Program-made: the position numbers and the translations under genes | Notes under the pieces: model-generated | What the model was told of the DNA's origin: nothing | What the model saw: the letters and a program-made list of their open reading frames with translations, nothing else | Databases searched by the model: none | Shown here: positions 46,601 to 58,706 of the stretch, one piece after another | Layout: every line of letters starts with the position of its first letter | Numbering within the stretch: the first letter of the stretch is position 1 | From: Strongylocentrotus purpuratus | Lineage: Eukaryota; Echinodermata; Echinoidea; Camarodonta; Strongylocentrotidae | Assembly: GCF_000002235.5 (NCBI RefSeq) | Contig: NW_022145601.1 | Coordinates: 23,291,389-23,355,388 of the forward strand | Length of the DNA: 64,000 nt | Direction: 5' to 3'

Positions 46601-48390
46601 TTACCTTTCATTTTGTATGGAAAAAACACAATTTTTGGGTTAGTCTGTCCTGAAATGACCTTACATACACTTCATACAAGGCTCATGCATTCTTGCTTTC
46701 AGAGTGCACAATAGTTGTGTTTGTGCCAGCCCGGCTTTCTATGTTTGTTGCCAAGCCTTGGAAAGCCTTTCAAATAAATTTGATTTCTCAAGTACCCCTG
46801 AAAAATTCCAGTTGATAAAAACATGTTGCTTACAGACCCTGGCTCTTTCCCCCTCAAAAATAACTTTTTCGGCACCAGCTTAAACGAGGTTCTGAAGATT
46901 AAAGTGTTTTCATGAAAACATGGGCTGTTTTGTAAAGTTTTAGAGGTGGTCATTTCATGGCAATAGCAATCAAACTGTAATCTAACCATTTTAGTGAGCT
47001 TGTAATTGTAAGGAAATGGACAGCAGAAAATAGTGTAATGCAGCAAAATTGCTTTTCGTAGGTACGTCTAAACTGTATGATGCTTAAAAAAGGATGAGCA
47101 AGTATCTTTCATTTAACAGAAAGTCACAAAAAGCAATTTTGCAAACATCATTGGAGAGCAATCCAACCTTTAAAAAGTTTGTTTGTATGTAAGCAGACAA
47201 AAAAGAGGAACTGAATGGTGAAAGTTTATAGTAAATCGGACTAATAATAAGGGATTTATGAATGTTTGAAATATGAGATCACTAAATTTATGATAACCTC
47301 AAAATGACAACTGATCCGGTAGATACACTACCGGTAGTCAAAATATACCATGGATAGAATGGATAGAATAATATTATAGACCTTCCAGAGTAAAACATTT
47401 TGAAAAACCTAAACATTTAGTCTGTTTTGTGTTTGAAAAATACTTTTGGCAGTGACATAAATGATTAAAACAATTTAAAGTGCCTACACATATAATGAAT
47501 ACAAATTTCAAAAAATTCATATATGTACTATTTTTTTTTAAATTTCATTCAAACTTTCACCAATCTGCTTCTCTGATTTTTCTGTTTCCTTTTATAGTTT
47601 TAGAGTACCTGTCTACTAAGGCTGAATTCTCCTATAATACTTTCCCTAATGGGCGAGACCTGTACCCCCTAACATTAAAAAAGTATCATCTAACACATGT
47701 ACTTTTTCTCACAGAAGTCATGACTTGAACTTTGAAACGTGAACTCTGCAAGACCCGAAAAAGTAACATAGTATCCAATAAGTCTAAATTTTCAAGAACG
47801 AAAGTTCGCATTGGTAGTAGTAAATATTTCAGTCTTCACTTCAATCATTCCTATTTCGAGAATTCAGGAATCCGTTTCCTGGGGGCACTTCGTTCTATTA
47901 TGCTTGACCTATTTACCTATTTCTTTTTGAAAACATTTTCCAATATATCTCCATTCTCCTTTACCCATTCCTGTTCGACCAAATCTTCGCAAAAACTATC
48001 TTCCAGTTTATATTCTTCACGATCTTGCATCACATTCGATGCAGCTTGTTAGAGTCTTCAGGGAAAATAGTGCAAACACTTCAAGAAGTAAGAAGGTTTT
48101 GAGAAGGTTTTTGAAGAGGTTCGAAGTGGAAATGTGGCTCTCTTTTTGCTACTTGGAAAAAAATAACAAAAGACTTTTCCTGGAATATTTTTCAAGTTGT
48201 AAGAATGGAATACTTCAAAACAGAAGGTTTTTTTAATGGGCCTACCCAGTTGTACTAGGAATGAGGCAGAGAGGTAAAGAGAGATCAGGATTTGGGATTC
48301 GTGGGGAGGGGGCAAGAGCAGTTTCTATTATTGTCTGCCATAATTTGGATTTATTGTATTTGGTTAGAAACAAACTTTACATCATGTCAG
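43641..48390. other. Large intron, mostly unrecognised; SINE tail at ~45220
   Basis: A minus-oriented SINE-tail-like piece lies at 45217-45290 (CCTTGAGGCGCCTTGAACAT, then ATT-rich). Poly-C at 43908-43919. Otherwise AT-rich with no exon recognised. Confidence 0.45.
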
Positions 48391-48394
48391 AAAT

Positions 48395-48576
48395 GGGCCC
48401 TGTCTTAACAAATGGTACGATTGATCCAGATTGATCACAAGTTCTCAATCATTTGCGAACTTAAAAACTCCTCTCTCTCTCTCTAAAAGCAGAGTAAAGA
48501 GTTGTGGTTGATATAAATGTTGATTGATTTGAATCAATCACGGATTCAATCATGACTGTTCAAAAGATGAGGGCCC
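48395..48576. mobile_element. 182-bp MITE-like element with GGGCCCT ends
   Basis: Left GGGCCCTGTCTTAACAAATG and right CTGTTCAAAAGATGAGGGCC(C) are inverted repeats; GATTGATCC pairs with GGATTCAATC inside. It contains a short (CT)n at 48472. Confidence 0.65.
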
Positions 48577-50060
48577 TAACTATTTCATTTACTGTAATAG
48601 CCCTTCTTAGGCACATTTCTTAATGAATAATTCCTAGTAGTGTGTCATCAATTACATTTTGTTACAATGTCAACATTTCTATTATTATTATATTGTGTAC
48701 ACGTTCAACAAAATTGTCATATTTTGTTTATCTTGTATCGCTAAAACAAAATTTGCAGAAGAAAATAAATTAAATTCAAATTTAATGTGTTCACACAATA
48801 AAAGAAAGTGCAAACAAGCACATTGAATGTATTTCCAGTGTTCAAGTCTGCCACTCACTTGGTGAGAACATAAATGTATCAAGCTACGTTTTCTAAAAAG
48901 GAACACTTCATGTTCAAGGGCCTTCTTTTGATGGCATATAGACACGTCCATCAATAAAAGTCCCTCCCTGATAACTTACCGAGTCAAGTTTCAACCTTCT
49001 TTACTTTATTTTCCCTGGCGTGGATGCATCAACATTGTGCCCCAGAAAGTAACGGAAAACAAACAAGAAGATAATCGGGAGACAACCATTAAATCCTCGA
49101 GCCAGCCCTCCTAGACAAATAGCTAACCGCAATGGGTAGTTGTATAGATGCAGAGCAGAACTGCTTGACATAACCTGCTCAAATGTAGGTTGATGAATGT
49201 GAGATTCAAATATTGTAAATTCTGTCAGTCATGTTTACATGACAGTCCCTTAACTTTAAATATAGATTGTGTTTTAAACTTTAATAATTCTCTTGTAGTT
49301 AAGAACAGTGCGGACACACTCTTGGTTTAATATGAAACCTTTAGTTCACACAAAGTTATAAACCACAAGTGATAGCACAATACCTACTAGCCTGGAAGCG
49401 GGGGGGGGGGGGGTTCACACTCAAAGTTAAGTAGTGTGTGGATGCAATTAACTTCGAGGTTTACACCAGCTCGTAGTTTAAAATGCTTGCTTGCCTGGTC
49501 TGTAGTTTAAAACTTTCAATACTTATTTCGGTTCATGTGAACCCTCATCATTGTTAGTGGATCATTGTTTACAACTTAAAGGCTTCGCAAATTTGAAATT
49601 TAAAGCTACCTGGTCTCGTGTAAACGTAGCTATTACTTCTCTGTCTCTATATAACAAGCAAGATCTGTCACTATATGACCCTGATCATTCTCTTTATTTT
49701 GAAGATCAATGCCACATTGTGAAGTTTCACTGGTTCCCTAAGAAATGAAATTCAAAGAGTTCTTTTTGCGTTGAAGAACATAGAAAGGATTGGGATTATA
49801 TTTAAGGGTAATTTCTTTCTATGATTTGTATTCCTTCTTATTTACTGTAATAAGAATTACAGACACTAAATAAGCAGAGTCACCGATTATAAAGTGGTAA
49901 CAAATTGAGCTCATTATCACAATAAAATTTGAAAATTAAATGCAGAATATATGTATTTGATTAAAAAACTTTTAAATCACTGTACTTTATGTATATACCT
50001 CTCTCAGACAAAGAAATGAAAACTGTTGTTTTAATTCCTCACCTGAACTTAACATTAGTT

Positions 50061-50603
50061 TTAAAGGTACTATGTCCCTTTTGCAGCCAACCTCAAATTC
50101 TTTAGAACTTTGCAGGAATTATGAATATGTCATGTATGAACTATCTGTGAAATTTAAACGTTAGCAGTGTCCTAATATTCAAATTATGCAAGGAAACCCG
50201 TTTACTTGCTAGACTTCACTGTCAGACACTATTGAGTGACTGATTGTTGTTTTTGTTGATTTTTTTTTTATAACATACATACAATGAGCTGTAAATGGTA
50301 CATGAGCATTTGTCTTCATCAATAACCCACTCTTTGTGATGGCCAAAATTAAACTGATTGAATCTTTGGGCAGCATAAAACGTAAGACCGTTCGGTACAA
50401 TGGTCTAAAAATCAAGACTATTACTTATTGGCTCTATAGCTCCCAAGTAGATTTGACAACTAATAGTTGTTATTTTCCCACTTGAAGACATTTTCAAGCC
50501 CCACCTTTTTTAGGGAAGTTCTAAATTAGTATTATCTTTCAAATGCTGTTGAAATTTAACCTTTTCATTTTTTTGGCCTGCAAATGGGACATAGTACCTT
50601 TAA
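50061..50603. mobile_element. 543-bp MITE-like element with TTAA-AGGTAC ends
   Basis: Perfect 18-bp ends TTAAAGGTACTATGTCCC and GGGACATAGTACCTTTAA, bounded by TTAA, with further pairing of TTTGCAGCC and GGCCTGCAAA. The interior is AT-rich and has no coding capacity. Confidence 0.85.
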
Positions 50604-52552
50604 TATTTCCCTGCACAAAAGAGCATTCAAATGTTCTTTACTAAGTATTTCACCTTTAAATAAACTTAAAAACATTGTTTGAAAGATGAAAAAATGGTAA
50701 GAGATAAGAAACATAATGTATCTGTATGTTATGAATCACATGGTGTCTAGCTATCTCCAGTCTTCTATTTATAATTGTCATCGCAATAATGACCAGAATT
50801 TGTCATCATTTAAATTTCACCGACAAATCTGTTTTAAATAGTGCTTTGAGATCCGAGGCGGCCTTGAATATACGTCAACAATTCATTAAATAAAAAAGCA
50901 AGAATTTGAAAAGGCATGTAAGCTTTTGAAAGATCTTACCAGCTGAAAGCCCCTTTGAATTTCAAATTCAAAAGAAACAAGTTCGGTCCTAAAACCAGCG
51001 AGGCACAAAATTCTGGCCTGGAGGCTTAGATCTTCAAAAGAGGGATCAAAGTGTACCGGTATTTTGAGAAATATTTCTGTTCCCTATACTACTGTATTTC
51101 TCAAACATTAGCAAAAGAGGCAGTGAATATTTAAGTTTATTGCTTTTTGCTCCAAACTCGCTTTGCGATTGTCTCGTGACATAGGGTCTGGCATAGAGTC
51201 GGGTCTGGGGGGTCAGGTCCTTAGGAGGGGGTCATATCAAGATACTTGGTTTTTCCCCTTCCCCATTCCCCCTCCCTCCTTTCCAATATTTTATATACCA
51301 TTATAATTAGCAGGGAGAATGCTTGAGGTCTTTTATCGACATGTACCGGCTTACTTTCCAGTATAACGGTATATATTTTTATCTGCCTCACCACCCCTTT
51401 TCCTCTTTATATATAAAATCTCCAAAATGTGTTTCATTATATAGTTTTCATATTGCGTTCTCATACTATGACACAATAGATATACAATATTGTCTCTTCT
51501 TTTATATATTTTTTATTTCAAGAACATGTGATTTATTGCTATTCTTAACACAATATTTTATTTTAGTTCATGTAATGTCAATCAAGTCATTATTTGAAGT
51601 CTAGACAAAGCCATAACAAAACAAAAAATTATCATTTAATGCACTTGCACTTTATGTATAGGCCTACATGTTTTTATAAAATAGAAGTATGATGACTTTT
51701 AAAGTAAAACAAAGATATCCCTTTCTACTGCCAAAACCAACAATCTTTTACAGGAATGGAAATTGAATAGGTCATCCCTCGTTCAGAATACAAATCCATG
51801 GCTTAAGATATTCATTTCTTTTTGGAAGAGAGGTGTACCAATACATGACAGAGTATAAGAGACAGAAGTGGAAGAGTGAGAGAAAGATAAAGAGAGAGAA
51901 ATATAAACATTATAAAACAGCAAATAAAAGAACGAAGAATATGGACAAGCATTGAGACAGTGAGACAGACAGACAGCAAAAGGGAAAGACAGAAGAGAAG
52001 ACAAAAAGAGAAAAAGAGATTAGAGAAGGACAAAGACAGTGAATAAAATAAGAAAGACAGAAATAAAGAGAAAGAAGGATAGAGAGAACGACACAACTAG
52101 AGAAATACAGAGTAAAAAGTAGACAGGCGAAGGGAGAGGTAGAGAGACAGGGGTGCAGACTATATCAACACAATAGCGATATTTTTGTTTGCCCAGAGCA
52201 AATGAAAATATCATAAAGCCGCCCTGGGCATCTGGATATCCTATGGCACCCCGATTTACTTTTCTGCTGAGCCGAATCCAATTTTATGTCAAAACAGCAA
52301 AAATTATATACAAGGCTATTCAATCATATAATTGCAGATAATTATCAACAGCACTAATGCCTTCCCTTTTCAGGATAATTATCGGCCTCTTTGATCTTTA
52401 CTTCCTAACATCTAGAAAAGGTCATAAAATGTTCATGCAACAATTACCAAAAGCTGGAGTGTTTAGCTTTTCTTTGCATTTTTTTGATATATTTTCAGTA
52501 AATACTCTATTTTAAAAAGCTCTGATAAAAGGGTTTGGAGATGGTTGATAAA
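50604..52552. other. Large intron, no exon recognised
   Basis: Includes a (GA)n-rich stretch at 51840-52150 and nothing else recognised. Confidence 0.45.
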
Positions 52553-52640
52553 CAATATTATCATGTTGAACTATAGATATAATTGACTTCTCAATATTAT
52601 CATGTTGAACTATAGATATAATTGACTTCTCAATATTTGG
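52553..52640. repeat. 39-bp perfect tandem duplication
   Basis: Two identical copies of a 39-bp unit beginning CAATATTATCATGTTGAACT, plus the start of a third (CAATATT). Confidence 0.9.
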
Positions 52641-55380
52641 TATTCTTCACGCCGATTAAGGAATTAAAATTTATCAGTTTTTAACCTTAACTTAAAATGG
52701 ATGAACTCCTTTTGTATCATTATAACTTCGAATCCATTAAAATGTTTGTTTGGTGCCAGACGAGCTTCAACCCACCTACTTAAACAAAGGTAAGGTTGTC
52801 CTGCATCTGAACAGGCAAAAAGGATCACTGAAAAGTCAGGAAACTAATTTTGAACTTGTACATCTCCCCCATATTGAAGGGGGAATGTTCACCATGATAA
52901 GGTGGCTCATTCGCTTCACTTTGAATCAAGATGTTGAGAATTTGAAACCTTGCCAGGAGTAAGCTCTCAATAAATGAGGCATTTAATCTGTAACTGTCTC
53001 TCTTGACCCAGGTGTTTGAAAATGAGTAATGGTAGGAAGGTGCGCACGCTTAAAACTTCTGAGTGTCTTTGGAAGTTTAATAAAAGCTATGGGTTATATT
53101 GGAGGGCACATAGGCAGTACTTGTTCATAACTCCCCCTGTTTTTAATATCAAATCAATCATTTTGATGAGTAATTAAAAACATCATGCAATGCAGTTTTC
53201 AGAGGTCAAAATAGACTTTTGACAATTCTTACAATAATTATTGATTCAAACAATATCTGTGAAGGTGTACATTCAAAACATCTTGTGCGTGTGGAACTGC
53301 TGTGACTATAAACTCTGGGGTATTTTCATTATCGTCCGGCAGAGCTCATTTTGACGAAAACAGGAAGATTCACCATGTTTACACAAGCAACACAGACATT
53401 TCCCAAATTAGGCTCAACGATGGGAAGTCCTCATCATGCTAAAAACTCATACGCTTCAAGGATAACATTGATATAGAGACCGGAGTGTCAAATATATGCA
53501 GATGATATGGCCGGTGCATGTTTTCTTTCATCAATCTATTGAGCAGATTTTTGCACCTGCAATGTTTTCTGTTATCTTAACCTTCCGTCCGATCCGCACC
53601 TCCAGACAAAATCACACCGGGTCCATTTTTACAAAAAAATATGAATGAAACTGCAAATACAAATTTCTCCATATTTTTTGTGGCTGAATTTGCAAAAAGT
53701 TACTAAAAGGCAGATCCATTTTGGTCATGAAGTCATAATGAACAAGCGTTTTTTTTTTTCTTTCTTCTCCCTCTCTTTATTGTTGACTAAATCGTGAAAA
53801 AGGGGTCGATGCTACAAAAATGGAGGAGAGAAAAGAGATAGAAAGTAGAAAACTCTCTGGTGATATTTGTGAATCTCAAGTATGGCATCTTGGAAAGCAG
53901 CATTCCACAGCATTACATTATTTTTCCAAAAAAGAGGGAATTAAGAACAGGATACATATCACTTGTTTAATCTTTGAAGTCTCTTGCAAAATGTCCATCT
54001 GGAATATGGTACATGACAATTTTGAGCATTATCTATCCATTTCTTTGCTATCCGGTACATTCCAAAATATAAATTCTGGAACCATGAAACTGTCTGCACA
54101 AATTCCTCCACACAGACAGATTCTAGGCATTTCACAGTTCTTTATGGGCTACATTTGACATTTGTACACACAAAAGATTCCTTTATTGCCTGTTAAGGGT
54201 ACACGTACATATATCACCCACCTCAAGACCCTGAAAGATAGTGCAAACAATTGGGCTCAAAAGAAACTTTTTAGGACTAAATCTATCTCCCTTTTTTCAC
54301 CACTAAACACATTAGCTAATATTTCATAACTTAGAATTCATAATGAAAAACTTTGACATGAACATTCATTAAGATTGAAAAGGAACATTTCCAGGGAATC
54401 ACGCCAGTTAAAGCCAAGGCTTGATGATCGATAGCCTCACATCATGTTTATTTCATTGAACTTTTCCATGCCACAGGCGGTTTAATCCAAAGTTAGATCA
54501 AATTAAACCGCCTGATTTTCATTTGATACATTTCATTTTTGGACCCCAAAAAAGATACTTTTTCTTGTCGCATATCATGGAATAATATTCACATTGAAAA
54601 CAATTTTTATAAGGGATTATAATTCATCATCGCTCATAGAATTCTCATTTTTTAAATTTTTTTTTTACACGTTTGTAATCTTGGTGGCACTTTCAAAGTT
54701 AACCATTTAAACCAAGCAAAAGGGGAGAAACATAAAAGTAAGATAAGAATGAGTGAGTGGGTGCAAAACTGTTTCATCTCCTTCAAAGTTCAAGCGAACA
54801 AAATCATGCAAACTGCAAGCAGTAAAAGCCATACAACAAACCTAACATGTTAGACACATGAACAGATAGCGACATGCATAAATAATTACATGCATCACTT
54901 CATATTAGAAGTAGTTATGACAGCCAAACTAGCCCCAAACAATACACAAAGCAAATAAAAATACCCATTAGCACCATTTCACATGCATCATTTGGTATTA
55001 AAGTAATTTTGGATCAGGGTAATTGGTAGTTTCTTGACTTTTTGCCCAGTCTTAAAGATCATACGGTACATTAAGTAGACACCTTTGTGTAACAAGTCAG
55101 CATAGCCATTACAACATAAGTATGCTAAAAAGGCAGGTGATTGTGTAAGTGAGAAGGAAAAAAAAGGTGGGGGCTGAGGACTATTTTTGCAAAGTGCCCT
55201 AAAAATACAAAGGATAGTGCCTATAAATGAAAAGAGGCACATCATTCGCCCTTTTCCCCCATTTACGTCAATGGGTTGGCATCAAAGTGGTCTTTCAAAA
55301 TGAATTTTTATTCCAGCATGCCAGAATGTAGGCCCTAATTAAATAGATTTGACTTAAAGTGGCCCTTTTAAAAGCATGAA
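52641..55380. other. Large intron; one short hairpin
   Basis: A hairpin at about 54474-54514 has arms CAGGCGGTTTAAT and ATTAAACCGCCTG. No exon or repeat family recognised elsewhere. Confidence 0.45.
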
Positions 55381-55389
55381 GTGGAACCC

Positions 55390-55620
55390 TGTACCTTCTA
55401 AGCATTTACTATGCCATTCTTTAAATATTGATGAGGTACCCTCTGAGCATTGATGTGGTGTCATTTAAATATTGATGAGGTACCATTTCATCATTAATGC
55501 GGTGCCCGTTGAGCCCTAACAAGGTACCTTCTGAACATTAATATGGCACCGTTTACGTTATGATGAGATACCCTCTCAACATTAACACAGTTCCCTTTAA
55601 CCATTAATGTGATAAGAACA
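55390..55620. repeat. Minisatellite, ~26-bp unit, about eight copies
   Basis: Degenerate repeats of (A/G)(A/G)CATT(A/G)ATG(A/T)GGTACC(C/T)TCT, each unit carrying an ATTGATG or ATTAATG core and most a GGTACC-like site. Confidence 0.82.
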
Positions 55621-55808
55621 TTGTGTCTGTTTGATGAATGGATTGAACTCAGGTATGTAACCTTCTATCAAATCTTATTGCCTCATGCAGGCATCCTATT
55701 AAATTAAAGGGACAGTCACTTTAGGAGGAGAAAGATACACTGTATATCCTAAAAAGTTGCTCTAGAAAGAACTCTTTATTCAATATTGGCAGACTATACA
55801 AAAAATGC

Positions 55809-56183
55809 TTTAAAGGTAAAGACCAGTTATGGTCATGCGATTGCATTGTCAAAGAAATGTTGTGGAATCGATCAGAAAAGGTTGATCATCTAGCATCTAG
55901 CATCTGCAAGGTTCTGGAATCATCAAAATGATAAGAAATTTGGCCCATTCTTCGTAAAGTTACAAGCACTATACACAGAAAGATGTATATGGGACTACCC
56001 TATATCTCTCACAGACCATGAGAGAAACAAATTTACCAAATATATGAATTAGTAGGCGGTTTCCCGGCAAATTTGTTATCATCATGTATTAGTCAAAACA
56101 TATTCTTTCACATGATTGGTAATGAGAGCTTCCATTTCATTTTTTGAAATTGGGGCATTTCCAATACTGGTCTTTATCTTTAA
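55809..56183. mobile_element. 375-bp MITE-like element with TTAA-AGGTAAAG ends
   Basis: Left TTTAAAGGTAAAGACCAGTT and right ACTGGTCTTTATCTTTAA are inverted ends bounded by TTAA. Non-coding interior. Confidence 0.78.
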
Positions 56184-57292
56184 CTCTTTCTTGGGTATCA
56201 CATGTATATCTGCTTTGAAGTTTATTCAACCAAACCCATTTTCATCTTCATTGGACCACTAGAGTGGTTTAGAAATGTAGATCATCGAACCAAGTAGTCT
56301 GCTTATTTTAAAGAGAATAACTGTTTTATAATAGTTTCCTGCGATTTAACTAACTCATAACTAGATACTGAATGTCAAAATATTATAGCAAACTCATGTA
56401 CATCAAGCATTAGTGAATAACCAATTAGTATAACAATCAACTGCCCGACAAAGCATTATAGCAAGGCAAAATTCTGCGTAATAAATTGCTGGTTAATTAG
56501 GATTTGCAAAGATGTTAAAACATACATAAAATAACAATATTGTTATTCAGCAAAACAAATTATATTCAAACAAGGAAAACATCAAATTAACAATTGCATA
56601 CAAACAGAAATACAAACAAAAGTATATTATATACATGATTCATATTATGACAAACGATATACTTTAGATGCATGTACTATTTTGCGTGTCTTTTCAAATC
56701 AATTCGATAAAATAAAAAAATAAAATGTTTTTCAATGCATAATTGCATTAGCTTCATGGAGCATAAACAGAAAAAATACATGCATCATTATTGTATTCAA
56801 GATTATGAAACAGAAGAGCCAAATATCCTGGCTGTAAATACATTGCAGGATCATAAGGTTTTGTGCTAAAAACAGGGCGCAATTTTCATGCATATGTATG
56901 ATTGCAAACCAAACATTTGCTTCATTCTCAAACGATACTTGTATTGACAGAAAGCGGCCTTACAAATCTAATAAGAAATGCTTGCGTGTGTATAAATGAA
57001 GATTAGAAATCAATCAATTTGTGTTTTTGGAGTACATGTACAGCTAAGTGTTTAATGCAATGAACTGGACAAAGTTGCTAGCTGCAAACAATGCTGTTAC
57101 AACATATGCAACAAAAATGGCTATCAACGACGGGGTGTGAAAAGGAGCGTCCTATTATCTATCGGCAACAAAACTGTTAAATCATACTAAGCACGATGGT
57201 TGCGACGTTGTGACTATATTCGTTTTAATTTCACGGTACTATCTTGGGTGTAACGGGATAAAGAAGAAAATAGGAATATCTTTGGTACTTAC
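56184..57292. other. Large intron, no exon recognised
   Basis: AT-rich; nothing recognised up to the donor of the 57293 exon. Confidence 0.45.
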
Positions 57293-57583
57293 AGCATCCT
57301 AGTTCGTCTGAACCGTCGCTGCAATCATTGTACCCATCGCAGATCTGGTAGGCGTCCAGGCAACTTCCATCGGGGCACGTCTGCTGGTCGTAGCGGCATC
57401 TCGGCTGGCAGTCGGCTTCTTCAGAGGGAGAGGGGCAGTGCAAGACGCCATCGCAGCGAAGGTTAAGCGACATGCACGTCCCGTAGTACGTGCAGAAGAA
57501 TTCCCGCGCTACATCGCATTGCGGTACGAACGTCGGGATGGGTGTCTGCGTTTCGACGAAAGGCGTAGTGGTACCCAAAACGA
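57293..57583 (-). CDS. HSPG2: Perlecan exon: linker plus LDLa modules 1 and 2 (most 5' exon seen)
   Basis: A 97-codon, phase 1-1 exon with donor GTAAGT. It opens with a Thr/Pro linker (TTTPFVETQTPIPT) and carries two LDLa modules of six cysteines each. The second has the intact calcium motif DCSDGSDELGC; the first ends HCPSPSEEADC and lacks the usual first acidic ligands, so its calcium site looks altered. The right end used here is a strong acceptor (TTTGTTTTCTATACAG). The frame stays open upstream to an ATG at 57641, and the sequence MSYYMILFVFYTVVLG there could be a signal peptide, so a first-exon reading (57293-57641) is possible. The phase match to the other LDLa exons favours the internal reading. 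Confidence 0.85.
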
Positions 57584-57641
57584 CTGTATAGAAAACAAAC
57601 AAAATCATGTAGTAGGACATCGGACGAGAATTCTGATCCAT

Positions 57642-58700
57642 GGCTGGTTAATCCTTATTTTTTTTAAATCAGATATCTTCTTAATCCTTTGACGAAGAAA
57701 TCAACACTGGTGCAATTATTGCAGAGCAGTCACACGTTGCGTGCTCATAACACTGGTATCAAATGGACAGACCAGCAGCGTTAAGAAATTCCTTTGGAGA
57801 AGCAGATGACAAAACAAGAATGTATCTATCGTGAGGCTTTCCTGGATCAGAAAATGCAAACTGACAGGGATAATCCAGGGAAATCCAGAAGGTTTCGGTT
57901 CACCAACTTGACTTTGAGCTCGAGATCTGGACGGAACCTGGGAGCTTCCTGGCCAGCATTCCAAAGGGTAGGCCAGTCTGAGCCTGAGGTATGTATCTTA
58001 ATCCTCTTTTACTGATAAATGTATCAATGAATGTTACGCTAGGCACCAAGCCATTAACTGTTGCCGCCAAGGAGAGACGCAAAGAGACCTGAAATCATCA
58101 AATGGGGTTTCCTCCTACTGTATCCTTGCTTGCAACCAAAGTTTGGAGACCTGAGTTTATGACAGGAAACCATCGGTTACAGTTATTTGAGAATAAAAAT
58201 CCACTTTTGTGTTTATGGATTTCAGTGCTTCTTCTCTCCTGCTCTCCCTCTTCCCTTCTCTTCTGTCCAACACCCTCTTCACTCCACTGCACTGTGCGGT
58301 GTAGTCCCAAAAAAGTTTTGGCACCAAACTAAACCCCTGGTTCCACAGCATAGTCTACTCTAACAAACCTTGTTATGGAACTGATCACATTTGTGAATTA
58401 ATATTGCAATCACATTTTAAAGGATATCAATCAATTATCAGGCAATGATTACAATATTTCTTTATCTACCACAAAATCCAAGGAAAATACTGAAAAAATA
58501 CTAGGAATTGTGTTAATAATGTTAATTGTGTCTGTAAGCGGACGTTAAATGGGTCTGATTTACAAGACTTGCTAAAGTTTGTGTGTCAGAGGGAAGAGGG
58601 CAGTCTTTCTTTTTGACAAGTCCATGGAGCGTGGAGTAATGTCTGTCACGCAACTTTACAACAAGAGAATGAATGGACTTGAATGGAACACAAACCTCTG
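57642..58700. other. Upstream sequence, no gene recognised
   Basis: If the 57.5 kb exon is the first one, this would be its promoter side, but I see no clear TATA box or other core motif. If that exon is internal, this is intron. No SEA-domain exon is recognised. Confidence 0.4.
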
Positions 58701-58706
58701 CGTGAG

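Larger units (their letters stand above)
809..57583 (-). other. HSPG2: Perlecan-type gene, visible span (21 exons, incomplete at both ends)
   Basis: The 21 exons listed separately form one gene. All have AG acceptors and GT donors except one GC donor, and all junction phases agree, giving 971 complete codons. Module order is LDLa x6, Ig, LE, L4, LE modules, L4 (start). Known family: perlecan is a secreted heparan sulfate proteoglycan of basement membranes; domain II is LDLa modules plus Ig, domain III is alternating L4 and LE modules. The LE motif C-x-LDTDG-x-x-TCDAC and the CFCMG motif before an L4 module are perlecan hallmarks. The C-terminal part lies left of the window; the true 5' end is unresolved. 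Confidence 0.93.

Noticed and set aside
46699-47046. 115-codon minus-strand frame
   Set aside because: No domain, no repeat or splice support, and composition like the surrounding intron.
57642-58360. Possible promoter or SEA-domain exon upstream of the 57.5 kb exon
   Set aside because: No core promoter motif, no SEA-like translation and no paired splice sites could be recognised.
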